This document shows positions 47,333-54,639 of a stretch of DNA of 64,000 nt, in pieces. The notes beneath the pieces are model-generated. The model worked only from the letters and a program-made list of their open reading frames with translations. It made no database searches and was not told the DNA's origin. How positions within the stretch are numbered: position 1 is the stretch's first letter; every line of letters begins with the position of its first letter. The DNA is from Phycicoccus jejuensis (GTDB taxonomy: Bacteria; Actinomycetota; Actinomycetes; Actinomycetales; Dermatophilaceae): assembly GCF_000720925.1 (NCBI RefSeq), contig NZ_JOEE01000004.1:1-64000 (forward strand), given 5' to 3'. A program made the position numbers and the translations under genes.

Positions 47333-48330
47333 AGGTTCGCTCCTTCCTGGCCGGTGACGGCGTCGCCCTCGGTGGGCGCACCCACGGGGGCGGCGCCGTC
47401 GCCGAGGTTGCGGTTGGTGCCCTCGGTGAGGGAGAAGTACAGGGTCTCGAGGTCGGCCCGCTGCGGGCGCAGACCGTAGATGGGCAGACCGGCGCGCAGG
47501 GCGACGTCGCCGACGAGGCGCATGTCGCCGGTGTCCGCGACGAGCGAGCCGTCCTCCTGGACGCTGCTCGTCACGTCGGCGACCCGCAGCGCGCCGGCGA
47601 GGGCCGCCGCGTCGCTGGTCTGCACGAGCGAGCCCGGGGTGCCCTCGAGCTCCTCCATCGGGCCGGCCTGCACGAGACGGCCGTTGGCGATGATGACGAC
47701 GTCGTCGACCGTCTGCGCGACCTCCTGGAGGAGGTGGCTCGAGACGAGGATGGTCTTGCCCTCGCTCGCGAGGTGCTTGAGGAAGCCGCGCAGCCAGCGG
47801 ATGCCCTCGGGGTCCAGCCCGTTGGCCGGCTCGTCGAGGACGAGGACCTGCGGGTCGCCGACGAGCGCGGCCGCGAGGCCGAGGCGCTGGCGCATCCCCA
47901 TGCTGTAGCCGCCGGCCCGCTTGCGGGCCGCCGCCGGGATGCCCGTCAGCTCGAGGAGCTCGTCGACCCGGCGGTCGGGGATGCCGCCGGCGGCGGCGAG
48001 CACGCGCAGGTGGTCGCGGCCGCTGCGGCCCGGGTGGAAGTTCGTGGCCTCGAGGGCAGCGCCGACGCTCTCGAGCGGGCGGGGCAGGTCGGCGTAGGGC
48101 CGGCCCCCGATCGTCGCGGTGCCGCTCGTCGGCCGGACGAGGCCGAGGAGCATCCGCAGCGTCGTCGTCTTGCCCGCCCCGTTCGGCCCGAGGAAGCCGG
48201 TGATCCGGCCGGGCTCGACGCCGAAGGTCAGGCCGTCGACGGCGACGAACTGGCCGAAGGTCTTCGTCAGGCCGGTGATCTCGATGCGACCGGAGTCGGC
48301 GCCCCCGGGCCGCCCGGTCGTGGTGGTCAT
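47329..48330 (-). CDS. ABC exporter ATPase
   Basis: A 333-residue ATPase: Walker A GPNGAGKTT, Q-loop region ALEATNFHPGRSGRDHLRVL, signature YSMGMRQRLGLAAAL, Walker B VLVLDEPANGLDPEG and VSSHLLQEV. The C-terminal 100 residues include an added domain (SLVADTGDMRLVGDVALRAGLPIYGLRP) and a flexible tail. The SMGMRQR signature is typical of DrrA/CcmA-type exporters. GGAGG precedes ATG 48330. It heads a two-gene operon divergent from the CBS-domain genes. Confidence 0.9.
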   Translation of the reverse strand: MTTTTGRPGGADSGRIEITGLTKTFGQFVAVDGLTFGVEPGRITGFLGPNGAGKTTTLRMLLGLVRPTSGTATIGGRPYADLPRPLESVGAALEATNFHPGRSGRDHLRVLAAAGGIPDRRVDELLELTGIPAAARKRAGGYSMGMRQRLGLAAALVGDPQVLVLDEPANGLDPEGIRWLRGFLKHLASEGKTILVSSHLLQEVAQTVDDVVIIANGRLVQAGPMEELEGTPGSLVQTSDAAALAGALRVADVTSSVQEDGSLVADTGDMRLVGDVALRAGLPIYGLRPQRADLETLYFSLTEGTNRNLGDGAAPVGAPTEGDAVTGQEGANL

Positions 48331-48453
48331 GGTGTCCTCCGCGTGCTCATGGCACCGATCCTCCCAGCCTGCCGCAGGGGGAGGGTCAACCCCTCGGTGG
48401 ACCGGCGCTCCCCCCGGGGGATGAGCACCGGCCGGAACCCGCCCGGGGGCCCG

Positions 48454-48459
48454 TACGCT
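48454..48459 (+). promoter_or_regulatory. Leaderless -10 element (TACGCT) before the leader ORF
   Basis: TACGCT, 8-nt spacer, then ATG 48468 of a nine-codon ORF rather than of the large gene. Confidence 0.45.
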
Positions 48460-48467
48460 GTGGAGGC

Positions 48468-48497
48468 ATGCACCCTCCCAGTCCTGATCACCGATGA
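48468..48497 (+). CDS. Nine-codon leader ORF upstream of the CNNM/CBS genes
   Basis: ATG 48468 opens MHPPSPDHR and stops at TGA 48495-48497, whose bases overlap the ATG of the next gene (cgATGA). The large gene has no Shine-Dalgarno of its own. Translation probably enters at this leaderless micro-ORF and re-initiates. The double proline and PDH could allow stalling, but no regulatory metabolite is suggested. Confidence 0.45.
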   Translation: MHPPSPDHR

Positions 48498-49825
48498 CCC
48501 CCTGGCTCCTGCTCCTCCTCGGTGTCGTCCTCACGGTCGGCACCGCCCTGTTCGTCGCGGCGGAGTTCTCGCTCGTGGCCCTCGACCGTCCGGCCGTCCA
48601 GCGCGCCGTCGACGCGGGTGAGCCCGGCGCCCGCTCCGTCCTCACCTCGCACCGGCAGCTGTCGACGCAGCTCTCGGCGTGCCAGGTCGGCATCACGCTG
48701 ACCACCCTCGTCCTTGGCTTCATCGCGAGCCCCTCCGTCGGCGTCCTGCTCCAGGGGCCGTTGGAGTCGGCCGGCCTCTCGGTCGGCGTCGCCACCTCCG
48801 TGGGGGCGGTGCTCGCGATGGTCCTCGCCACCGGCTTCTCGATGATCGTCGGAGAGATGGTCCCCAAGACCCTCGCCGTGTCGCTGCCGATGGCCACCGC
48901 GAAGGTCTCCGCGGGCCCGGTCCGCTGGTTCGGCCTCGCCGCCAAGCCGCTCATCGCCGTCCTCAACGGCGTGGCCAACCGCACCCTGCGCGCGCTCGGC
49001 ATCGAGCCCCAGGAGGAGCTGTCGGCCGCCCGCAGCCCCGCGGAGCTCGCCTCCCTCGTCCGCAGCTCCGCCGAGGCCGGCACCCTCGACGTCGGCACCG
49101 CCCGTCTCGTCACCGCGTCCCTCGGGTTCGCCGACCAGAGCGCGGCCGACGTCATGACGCCGCGCTCGCGGGCGACGTCCATCGACCGCACCGCGTCCGC
49201 CGCCGACCTCGTCGCGCTCGCGCGGCACACCGGCCACTCGCGCTTTCCGGTGGTCGGCGCCGACTGGGACGACGTCGACGGGATCGTCCACGTCAAGAAG
49301 GCCATCGCCGTCCCCTTCGAGCGCCGGGCCGACGTGCCCGTGTCGGCCCTGATGACCCAGGCCGTGTTCGTCCCCGAGACCCTGCGCCTGGACCCGCTCC
49401 TCGTCCGCCTGCGCGGCGGCGGGATGCAGCTCGCCGTCGTCGTCGACGAGTACGGCGGCACCTCCGGCGTCGTGACGCTCGAGGACCTCGTCGAGGAGAT
49501 CGTCGGCGAGGTCAGCGACGAGCACGACCGTGGTCAGACGACGGGTCGCCGTCTGCCGGACGGCTCCTGGACCGTGCCGGGCCTCTGGCGGCCGGACGAG
49601 GTGCGCTCGCGCGTCGGCGTCGACGTGCCCGAGGGTCCGGCCTACGAGACGGTCGGCGGCTTCGTCATGGCCGCGCTCGGCCGCGTCCCGCAGGTCGGTG
49701 ACGAGGTCGTCGTCGACGGCTGGACCGCGCGCGTCGTCGACATGGAGGGCCACCGGGTCGACCGGGTCCGGCTGCTGCCGGTGCGGGCCGTCCCCACCGC
49801 CCGCCCGACGGAGGTGGGCGCGTGA
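48494..49825 (+). CDS. CNNM/CBS/CorC-type membrane protein (hemolysin family)
   Basis: A 443-residue protein. An N-terminal CNNM domain (FVAAEFSLVALDRPAV, LATGFSMIVGEMVPKTLAVS) is followed by a pair of CBS domains (VMTPRSRATSID; VVDEYGGTSGVVTLEDLVEEIVGEVSDE) and a C-terminal CorC/HlyC domain to residue 430. Known relatives (CorB, YhdP, MpfA) transport magnesium outward or modulate its transport; the old name hemolysin is misleading. It is translated by coupling to a nine-codon leader ORF and overlaps a second CNNM gene (GTGA). Confidence 0.9.
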   Translation: MTPWLLLLLGVVLTVGTALFVAAEFSLVALDRPAVQRAVDAGEPGARSVLTSHRQLSTQLSACQVGITLTTLVLGFIASPSVGVLLQGPLESAGLSVGVATSVGAVLAMVLATGFSMIVGEMVPKTLAVSLPMATAKVSAGPVRWFGLAAKPLIAVLNGVANRTLRALGIEPQEELSAARSPAELASLVRSSAEAGTLDVGTARLVTASLGFADQSAADVMTPRSRATSIDRTASAADLVALARHTGHSRFPVVGADWDDVDGIVHVKKAIAVPFERRADVPVSALMTQAVFVPETLRLDPLLVRLRGGGMQLAVVVDEYGGTSGVVTLEDLVEEIVGEVSDEHDRGQTTGRRLPDGSWTVPGLWRPDEVRSRVGVDVPEGPAYETVGGFVMAALGRVPQVGDEVVVDGWTARVVDMEGHRVDRVRLLPVRAVPTARPTEVGA

Positions 49826-50850
49826 CCACGCTGCTCGTCACCGTCGTCCTGCTCGCCGCCAACGCGTTCTTCGTCGGCGCGGAGTTCGCCGCGATGTCCG
49901 CCCGCCGCAGCCAGCTCGAGCCCCTCGCCGAGGCGGGCAGCAAGGGCGCCAGGGTCGCGATGGAGGCGTTGCAGCGCACCGGGATCCTGCTGGCCACGAG
50001 CCAGCTCGGCATCACGGTCTGCTCGGTGCTCCTCGGCGCCGTGTCCGAGGCGGCGCTGCACCACGCGCTCGTCCCGGTCGCCGAGGGCCTCGGCCTCTCG
50101 ACGGTCGTCGCCGACGTCGTCGCCCTGCTCCTCGCGCTCGCGGTCGTCGTCTTCCTCCACGTCGTCTACGGCGAGATGATCCCGAAGAACATCTCCATCG
50201 CGAAGCCCGAGCGGGCCGCCATCGTCCTCGTGCCGCCGCTCGTGTGGGTCTCGAAGGTCGTCGCCCCGCTCATCCACGGGATGGACCGGCTCTCCAAGGC
50301 CGTCATCCGGCTCTTCGGCGTGGAGCCCAAGGACGAGCTCGCGTCGGCGTTCACCGCCGAGGAGGTCGCGCACATCCTCGACGAGTCCCGCGAGGAGGGA
50401 CTCGTCGGGGCGCAGGACTACGAGCGGCTCGGTGCCGCACTGGAGTTCAGCGACAAGGACGCCTCCGACGTCGGGGTGCCGATCGAGCAGCTGGTCACCG
50501 TGACCGCCGAGGCGACGCCCGAGGACATCGAGCGGCTCGTCGCCCGGCACGGCTTCTCGCGCTACCCGGTGCTCGACCGCGCCGGCGAGGTGGGCGGGTA
50601 CCTGCACCTCAAGGACGTCCTCTACGCCGACGACGAGGAGCGCACCGAGCCGGTGCCGACCAAGCGCGTGCGGCGGATGGCCACCGTGCGCCGCGGTGAC
50701 GAGGTCGAGTCCGTGCTGCAGACCATGCAGGACAGCGGTTCCCACCTCGCCCGCGTCGTCGCGGACGACGGGGTCGTCGTCGGCGTCGTGTTCCTCGAGG
50801 ACGTCATCGAGGAGCTCGTCGGCGAGGTCTCGGACGCGTCCCAGCGCTGA
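49822..50850 (+). CDS. CNNM/CBS membrane protein, shorter partner
   Basis: A 342-residue relative of the preceding protein: CNNM domain (FFVGAEFAAMSARRSQLEPL, VVFLHVVYGEMIPKNISIAKPERAA), then CBS repeats (VGVPIEQLVTVTAEATPEDIERLV and a second ending VVGVVFLEDVIEELVGEVSD). It ends there, without the CorC domain. Tandem long/short CNNM genes are common in actinobacteria, and the two may form a heterodimer. GTG 49822 overlaps the previous stop. Confidence 0.9.
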   Translation: MTTLLVTVVLLAANAFFVGAEFAAMSARRSQLEPLAEAGSKGARVAMEALQRTGILLATSQLGITVCSVLLGAVSEAALHHALVPVAEGLGLSTVVADVVALLLALAVVVFLHVVYGEMIPKNISIAKPERAAIVLVPPLVWVSKVVAPLIHGMDRLSKAVIRLFGVEPKDELASAFTAEEVAHILDESREEGLVGAQDYERLGAALEFSDKDASDVGVPIEQLVTVTAEATPEDIERLVARHGFSRYPVLDRAGEVGGYLHLKDVLYADDEERTEPVPTKRVRRMATVRRGDEVESVLQTMQDSGSHLARVVADDGVVVGVVFLEDVIEELVGEVSDASQR

Positions 50851-50860
50851 GCGCGCCCAC

Positions 50861-50906
50861 CGTCGTCGGGCGGCCCGGCCCTGCGGGTCAGAGCCGCCCG
50901 ACGACG
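50861..50906. terminator. Hairpin at the convergent end of the CNNM and ZIP genes
   Basis: CGTCGTCGGGCGGC pairs with GCCGCCCGACGACG (14 bp). The right arm lies in the last codons of the ZIP gene. Confidence 0.65.
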
Positions 50907-51637
50907 AACGCGGTGGCGAAGCCGAGCGTCGTCACCAGCCCGGTGACCATGTGGGTGCGCTCGAAGGCCTCGGGGATCATCGTGTCGGCGACCATCGTGA
51001 GGATGGCGCCGGCCGCGACCGCCGTGATGGCGGCGACGGCCTCGGGGGAGGCCCCCTGGAGGAGCAGCACCCCGACCAGCCCTGCCAGGCCGCTCGCGAC
51101 GGCGATGCCCACCCACACGCCGAACACGTAGCGGGCGCTGCGACCGGCGGACTTCATCCCGGCCGCGCTCGAGAGGCCCTCCGGCAGGTTCGAGATGACG
51201 ATGGCCGCCAGCACCGGCACCCCGACGCCCTGCCCGCCGAGCAGGCTGAGCCCGAGGACGACCGACTCCGGCACGCCGTCGAGCAGCGCGCCGACGGCGA
51301 TGGCGGCGCCGCTGCCGGACTGCTCGGACTCGGACGGCTGCCGGCCGTGCGACCGCTTGCGGTGCCGGGCGCCGAGCCGCCCGAGCGCGACGTTCGCGAG
51401 GAAGTAGGCCAGGGCGCCGCCGAGGAAGCCCAGGACCGTCGGCAGCAGGCCGCCGGTGCGCTCGGCCTCGTCGACGAGGTCGAAGGACAGCGCCGAGACG
51501 AGGACCCCGGCGCCGAAGGCCATGACGACCGCGACGACCGCCCGTGGCACGCGGACGAACCACGCGACGAGGGCACCGACGACGAGCGCCCCGCCGGCGA
51601 GCAGACCCCACAGGCCCGCTTCCAGCGCGGTGCTCAC
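50888..51637 (-). CDS. ZIP-family metal transporter
   Basis: A 249-residue membrane protein with about eight helices. VMAFGAGVLVSALSFDLVDEA and GALLDGVPESVVLGLSLL (metal-binding Asp/Glu where many ZIPs carry HNxPE) are followed by VISNLPEGLSSAAGM, which retains the N-x-P-E core, and by a His-containing loop RHRKRSHGRQPS. It probably moves Zn, Fe or Mn into the cytoplasm, but the His-to-Asp change makes specificity unclear. GTG 51637 lies 15 bases beyond the helicase stop, so the two genes share a transcript. Confidence 0.82.
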   Translation of the reverse strand: MSTALEAGLWGLLAGGALVVGALVAWFVRVPRAVVAVVMAFGAGVLVSALSFDLVDEAERTGGLLPTVLGFLGGALAYFLANVALGRLGARHRKRSHGRQPSESEQSGSGAAIAVGALLDGVPESVVLGLSLLGGQGVGVPVLAAIVISNLPEGLSSAAGMKSAGRSARYVFGVWVGIAVASGLAGLVGVLLLQGASPEAVAAITAVAAGAILTMVADTMIPEAFERTHMVTGLVTTLGFATAFVVGRL

Positions 51638-51652
51638 CGGGTGCCCACGGCG

Positions 51653-53674
51653 TCAGCGCGCGGCGAGCGCGTCCTCGAGCAGGGTGACCATCGCCTCGAG
51701 CTGGACGTCGGTGGCGTCGCCGACCTCCTCGTCGGACCCATCGAGCGCGCGGGCGGCGAGCCCGGCCTTCTCGTCGACGAGCTCCGCGAGGCGCGGGTCG
51801 AGCGTGCCGGTGGCGATGACGCGCCACGCGGTGACCGGCTCGGTCTGCCCGATCCGGTGGACGCGGTCGATCGCCTGGGTCTGCTCGGCCGAGGTCCAGG
51901 ACAGCTCGGCGAGGACGACGTTCGAGGCCACCTGGAGGTTGAGCCCGACGCCGGCCGCGGTGAGCGAGCAGACGATGACCGACACCTCGGGGTCCTCGAG
52001 GAAGGCCTTGATGTTCGCCGCGCGGACGGCAGGGGTCTGGTCTCCACGGATGGAGGAGTACCCGATGCCGCGCTTGGCGAACGTCGCCTCCGCGGTGTCC
52101 ATGACATCGACGTGCTTGGCGAAGAAGACGACCTTGCCGACGTTGCGCGCCAGCTGGGCCGCGTAGTCGGCCGCGAGGCCGGCCTTGGCCTGGCCGATGC
52201 GCCGCAGGACCGAGAAGACGTTGTCGCCGGAGGTCTCGCCGCCGGTGTCGCGGCGCAGGGCCGCGGCGACGCGGCGGACGAGCTCGTGGTCGACGCCCTC
52301 GACGGGGGTGCTGCGCGCGGAGACGGCCGCGTCGTAGCGGGTGAGGAGGCGCGTGGCGAGCTGCTGCTCGGCGGAGCGGACCGAGCGGCTCGCCTCGTCG
52401 TCGAGCTCGACGGGGAGGTCGGCGACCCGGCGGGCCGGGATGTCGGAGGCGACGTCGACCTTCCGGCGCCGGACGATGCCGAGGTCGATGACGCTGCGCC
52501 GGGCGGCGGCCGAGAAGCCGCGGTCGGCGGGGGTGAGGCCGGTCTCCTCGAGCGCCGCCATGAGGGCGGGGCGCGGGCGGGTGTCGTCGATCCAGCCGAG
52601 GAACTGCCAGACGGCCCGGAAGTCCTCGATGTCGTTGATGAGCGGCGTCCCCGTCAGCGCCATGAGCAGCGGTGCGGCGGCTCGTTCCCGGACCTTCTGC
52701 GACAGGGCCAGCACGTGCCTGGAGCGCTGCGAGGTCTTGTTCTTGATGAAGTGCGCCTCGTCGAGGACCATCCCGCGGAAGCCGTGGGTGCCGAGCCACC
52801 CGACGTGGCGGTCGAGGATGTCGTAGTTGACCACGACGATGTCGGCGAAGCCGTCGACGGTGTCGCCGTCGCCGTGCACGACGGTCGCGGTGCGCCGCGG
52901 CGTCCACCGGGCGGCCTCGCGGGCCCAGTTGGCCTTGACGACGTTGGGCACGACGACGAGCAGGGGGAAGGCGCCGGCGGCCTCGGCCGCGAGCAGCGAC
53001 TGGGCGGTCTTGCCGAGCCCGGGCTCGTCGGCGAGGAGGAAGGTGCGGTGCCCGGCCGCGGCCGCGGCGACGACCTGGGCCTGGTGGTGCATCAGCTCCA
53101 GGCCCTCGATGCCGTGGACGACGCCCTCGGGCTCGGGCAGCGGCATGCACGTCGCGTCGCCGCCCTGCTCGAAGGCGCGGAAGAGCGGGGTCAGCAGCTC
53201 CCAGGTGGCGAGCCGGTTGGTGCGCGGCCGGACGGCCTGGACGGCGGAGAGGTCCGGCGCGAGGAAGGGGTTGGCGAGCTGGCGGGCCATGACGGCGGTC
53301 GGGACGACGCGGCGCGGGGCGGGGGCGTCGTCGGCCGAGGGGGCCGGCGGCTCGGGCTCGGGCTCCGGCTCGCGGCCGGCGGAGCGCAGCATGTCGTTCT
53401 TGAGGTCGTGGGCCTCGGGCGGGACGACGGCGTCCTCGGCGAGCAGCTGGAGCAGGCTGGTGTCCCGGGCGGCGGTCTTCGCGAGGATCGTCGCGATGCC
53501 GTCGAGCCGGGTCATCGTCGCGGTGCGCTCGGACTCGGGCACGGAGGGGTCGCCCTTCAGACGTGCCCGCTCCTCGCGCACGAGCAGCGCGAGGACCTGG
53601 AAGGTCGTGCGCTGGGAGGGGCGGACGTGCCCGCGGCCGGCCGCGGCCTCGACCTGACGGACCGTGCGCGCCAT
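51653..53674 (-). CDS. SNF2-family DEAD/DEAH helicase-like ATPase
   Basis: A 673-residue protein. The 170 N-terminal residues are family-specific (MARTVRQVEAAAGRGHVRPS) with a Glu/Pro-rich linker. The SNF2 motor has motif I LADEPGLGKTAQSLLAAEA, motif II VLDEAHFIKN, motif III LTGTPLIN, motif V LTAAGVGLNL and motif VI AIDRVHRIGQTEPV. It probably remodels DNA-protein or nucleic-acid complexes in repair. ATG 53674 was chosen because upstream codons are low in complexity; GAGGAG lies 16 nt away, so the start is not certain and a longer form is possible. Confidence 0.85.
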   Translation of the reverse strand: MARTVRQVEAAAGRGHVRPSQRTTFQVLALLVREERARLKGDPSVPESERTATMTRLDGIATILAKTAARDTSLLQLLAEDAVVPPEAHDLKNDMLRSAGREPEPEPEPPAPSADDAPAPRRVVPTAVMARQLANPFLAPDLSAVQAVRPRTNRLATWELLTPLFRAFEQGGDATCMPLPEPEGVVHGIEGLELMHHQAQVVAAAAAGHRTFLLADEPGLGKTAQSLLAAEAAGAFPLLVVVPNVVKANWAREAARWTPRRTATVVHGDGDTVDGFADIVVVNYDILDRHVGWLGTHGFRGMVLDEAHFIKNKTSQRSRHVLALSQKVRERAAAPLLMALTGTPLINDIEDFRAVWQFLGWIDDTRPRPALMAALEETGLTPADRGFSAAARRSVIDLGIVRRRKVDVASDIPARRVADLPVELDDEASRSVRSAEQQLATRLLTRYDAAVSARSTPVEGVDHELVRRVAAALRRDTGGETSGDNVFSVLRRIGQAKAGLAADYAAQLARNVGKVVFFAKHVDVMDTAEATFAKRGIGYSSIRGDQTPAVRAANIKAFLEDPEVSVIVCSLTAAGVGLNLQVASNVVLAELSWTSAEQTQAIDRVHRIGQTEPVTAWRVIATGTLDPRLAELVDEKAGLAARALDGSDEEVGDATDVQLEAMVTLLEDALAAR

Positions 53675-54009
53675 GACGGGGAGGAGTCCCTCCTCGTGCG
53701 TCGTGCGGGTCGGGCGACGGTCTCGGGGACCGCCACCGCGGCGCCGGGGTGCTCGCTGTGCCAAGCGTTCCTTCTCCTGGGTCGTGGCGTCGGCGGGCAC
53801 CCGTGGGTGCGGGCCGGGGACGCCAGCCGGTGTCGCGGGGGACCGGGTGCACACGCCGTCGGCGTGCACGCGGCGGTGCCGCATCCGGGTGGTGGCACCA
53901 CCCAGGGTCCTCGAGCGAGGACCGGTCCCCACCCCAGAGTATCCCCGCCCGGGCCCGTCGGACGAGCACGGTGCGGTCACGACCGCCGCGGGGTGGGGGG
54001 CGGACGACG
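53675..54009 (-). other. Hairpin-rich leader of the SNF2 gene
   Basis: No gene. Three perfect inverted repeats follow one another: CACGCCG-T-CGGCGTG (53852-53866), GGGTGGTG-G-CACCACCC (53887-53903) and GGTCCTCG-AG-CGAGGACC (53906-53923). GATACT at about 53938-53943 on the minus strand could be the -10, leaving a structured leader of roughly 250 nt. Confidence 0.45.
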
Positions 54010-54055
54010 GGAGGGCCCGGTCCGCGGCGCGGTGTGCGCGCGGTCCGGGCCCTCC
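54010..54055 (-). terminator. Terminator of tRNA-Arg
   Basis: GGAGGGCCCGG (54010-54020) pairs with CCGGGCCCTCC (54045-54055), 9 bases beyond the tRNA 3' end. Confidence 0.65.
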
Positions 54056-54063
54056 TGCGTCGG

Positions 54064-54135
54064 TGCCCCCGGCAGGATTCGAACCTGCGCTCCCGCCTCC
54101 GGAGGGCGGTGCTCTATCCCCTGAGCTACGGGGGC
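54064..54135 (-). tRNA. tRNA-Arg, anticodon CCG
   Basis: On the minus strand the acceptor GCCCCCG pairs with CGGGGGC, followed by the discriminator A. The D arm is GCTC...GAGC. The anticodon stem CCGCC/GGCGG encloses loop CTCCGGA with anticodon CCG. The T arm is GCAGG-TTCGAAT-CCTGC. CCA is not encoded (CCG follows). It reads CGG codons, frequent in this genome, and lies just before argS, the enzyme that charges it, though on the opposite strand. Confidence 0.97.
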
Positions 54136-54187
54136 GGCATGACGCGCGTCATGGTCGAAACCGCGACGCGGGGAGAGGCTAGCAGCC

Positions 54188-54193
54188 TAGGCT
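54188..54193 (+). promoter_or_regulatory. Leaderless -10 element (TAGGCT) of the receiver-domain gene
   Basis: TAGGCT, 7-nt spacer, ATG 54201; no Shine-Dalgarno. Confidence 0.55.
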
Positions 54194-54200
54194 TGGGGCC

Positions 54201-54629
54201 ATGCAAACCGGGTGGGCGGGACCTGGCGACGGGCCACTCGTCCTCGTGTGCGACGACACCGAGGCGATCCGCCGCCTCCTGCGGATCAACCTCGAGCTGG
54301 GCGGTTTCCGGGTCGAGGAGGCGGCCGACGGGCACGAGGCCATGAGCCGGCTCATCGACGCCGACCGGGAGCGCCCGGCGGTCATCGTCCTGGACTCGCA
54401 GATGGCCCCGTACGACGGCTGGTGGGCCATCGCGGCGATCCGCTCCCACCACCCCCTCGACGACGTGCCGGTCGTCCTCGTCACCGCCACGGCGACCGAC
54501 CTGGAGAGCCCCGAGGTGAGCGGCGCCGGTTTCGACGCCTACGTGAGCAAGCCGTTCGACCCCGACGACCTCGTGGCGGTCGTCTCACGGCTCGCGGCGG
54601 CCGGACGGGCCCGACACCGCCGTCCGTAG
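54201..54629 (+). CDS. Stand-alone response-regulator receiver protein
   Basis: A 142-residue CheY-like protein with no output domain. Acidic pair is in VLVCDDTEAIR, phospho-acceptor Asp65 in VIVLDSQMAPYDGW, Thr in VVLVTATATD, and Lys in DAYVSKPFDPDDL. There is no neighbouring histidine kinase, so its phosphodonor is unknown. The TAG stop doubles as the first half of the -10 of argS, meaning the two genes are physically interlocked though separately started. Confidence 0.87.
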   Translation: MQTGWAGPGDGPLVLVCDDTEAIRRLLRINLELGGFRVEEAADGHEAMSRLIDADRERPAVIVLDSQMAPYDGWWAIAAIRSHHPLDDVPVVLVTATATDLESPEVSGAGFDAYVSKPFDPDDLVAVVSRLAAAGRARHRRP

Positions 54630-54632
54630 ACT
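54627..54632 (+). promoter_or_regulatory. Leaderless -10 element (TAGACT) of argS, overlapping a stop codon
   Basis: TAGACT starts with the TAG stop of the receiver gene and is 7 nt from GTG 54640. Confidence 0.5.
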
Positions 54633-54639
54633 GGCGCGG

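Noticed and set aside
50696..54124. 1142-codon plus-strand frame across the ZIP and SNF2 genes
   Set aside because: Shadow of the minus-strand genes; composition is Gly/Arg/Asp-rich without motifs.
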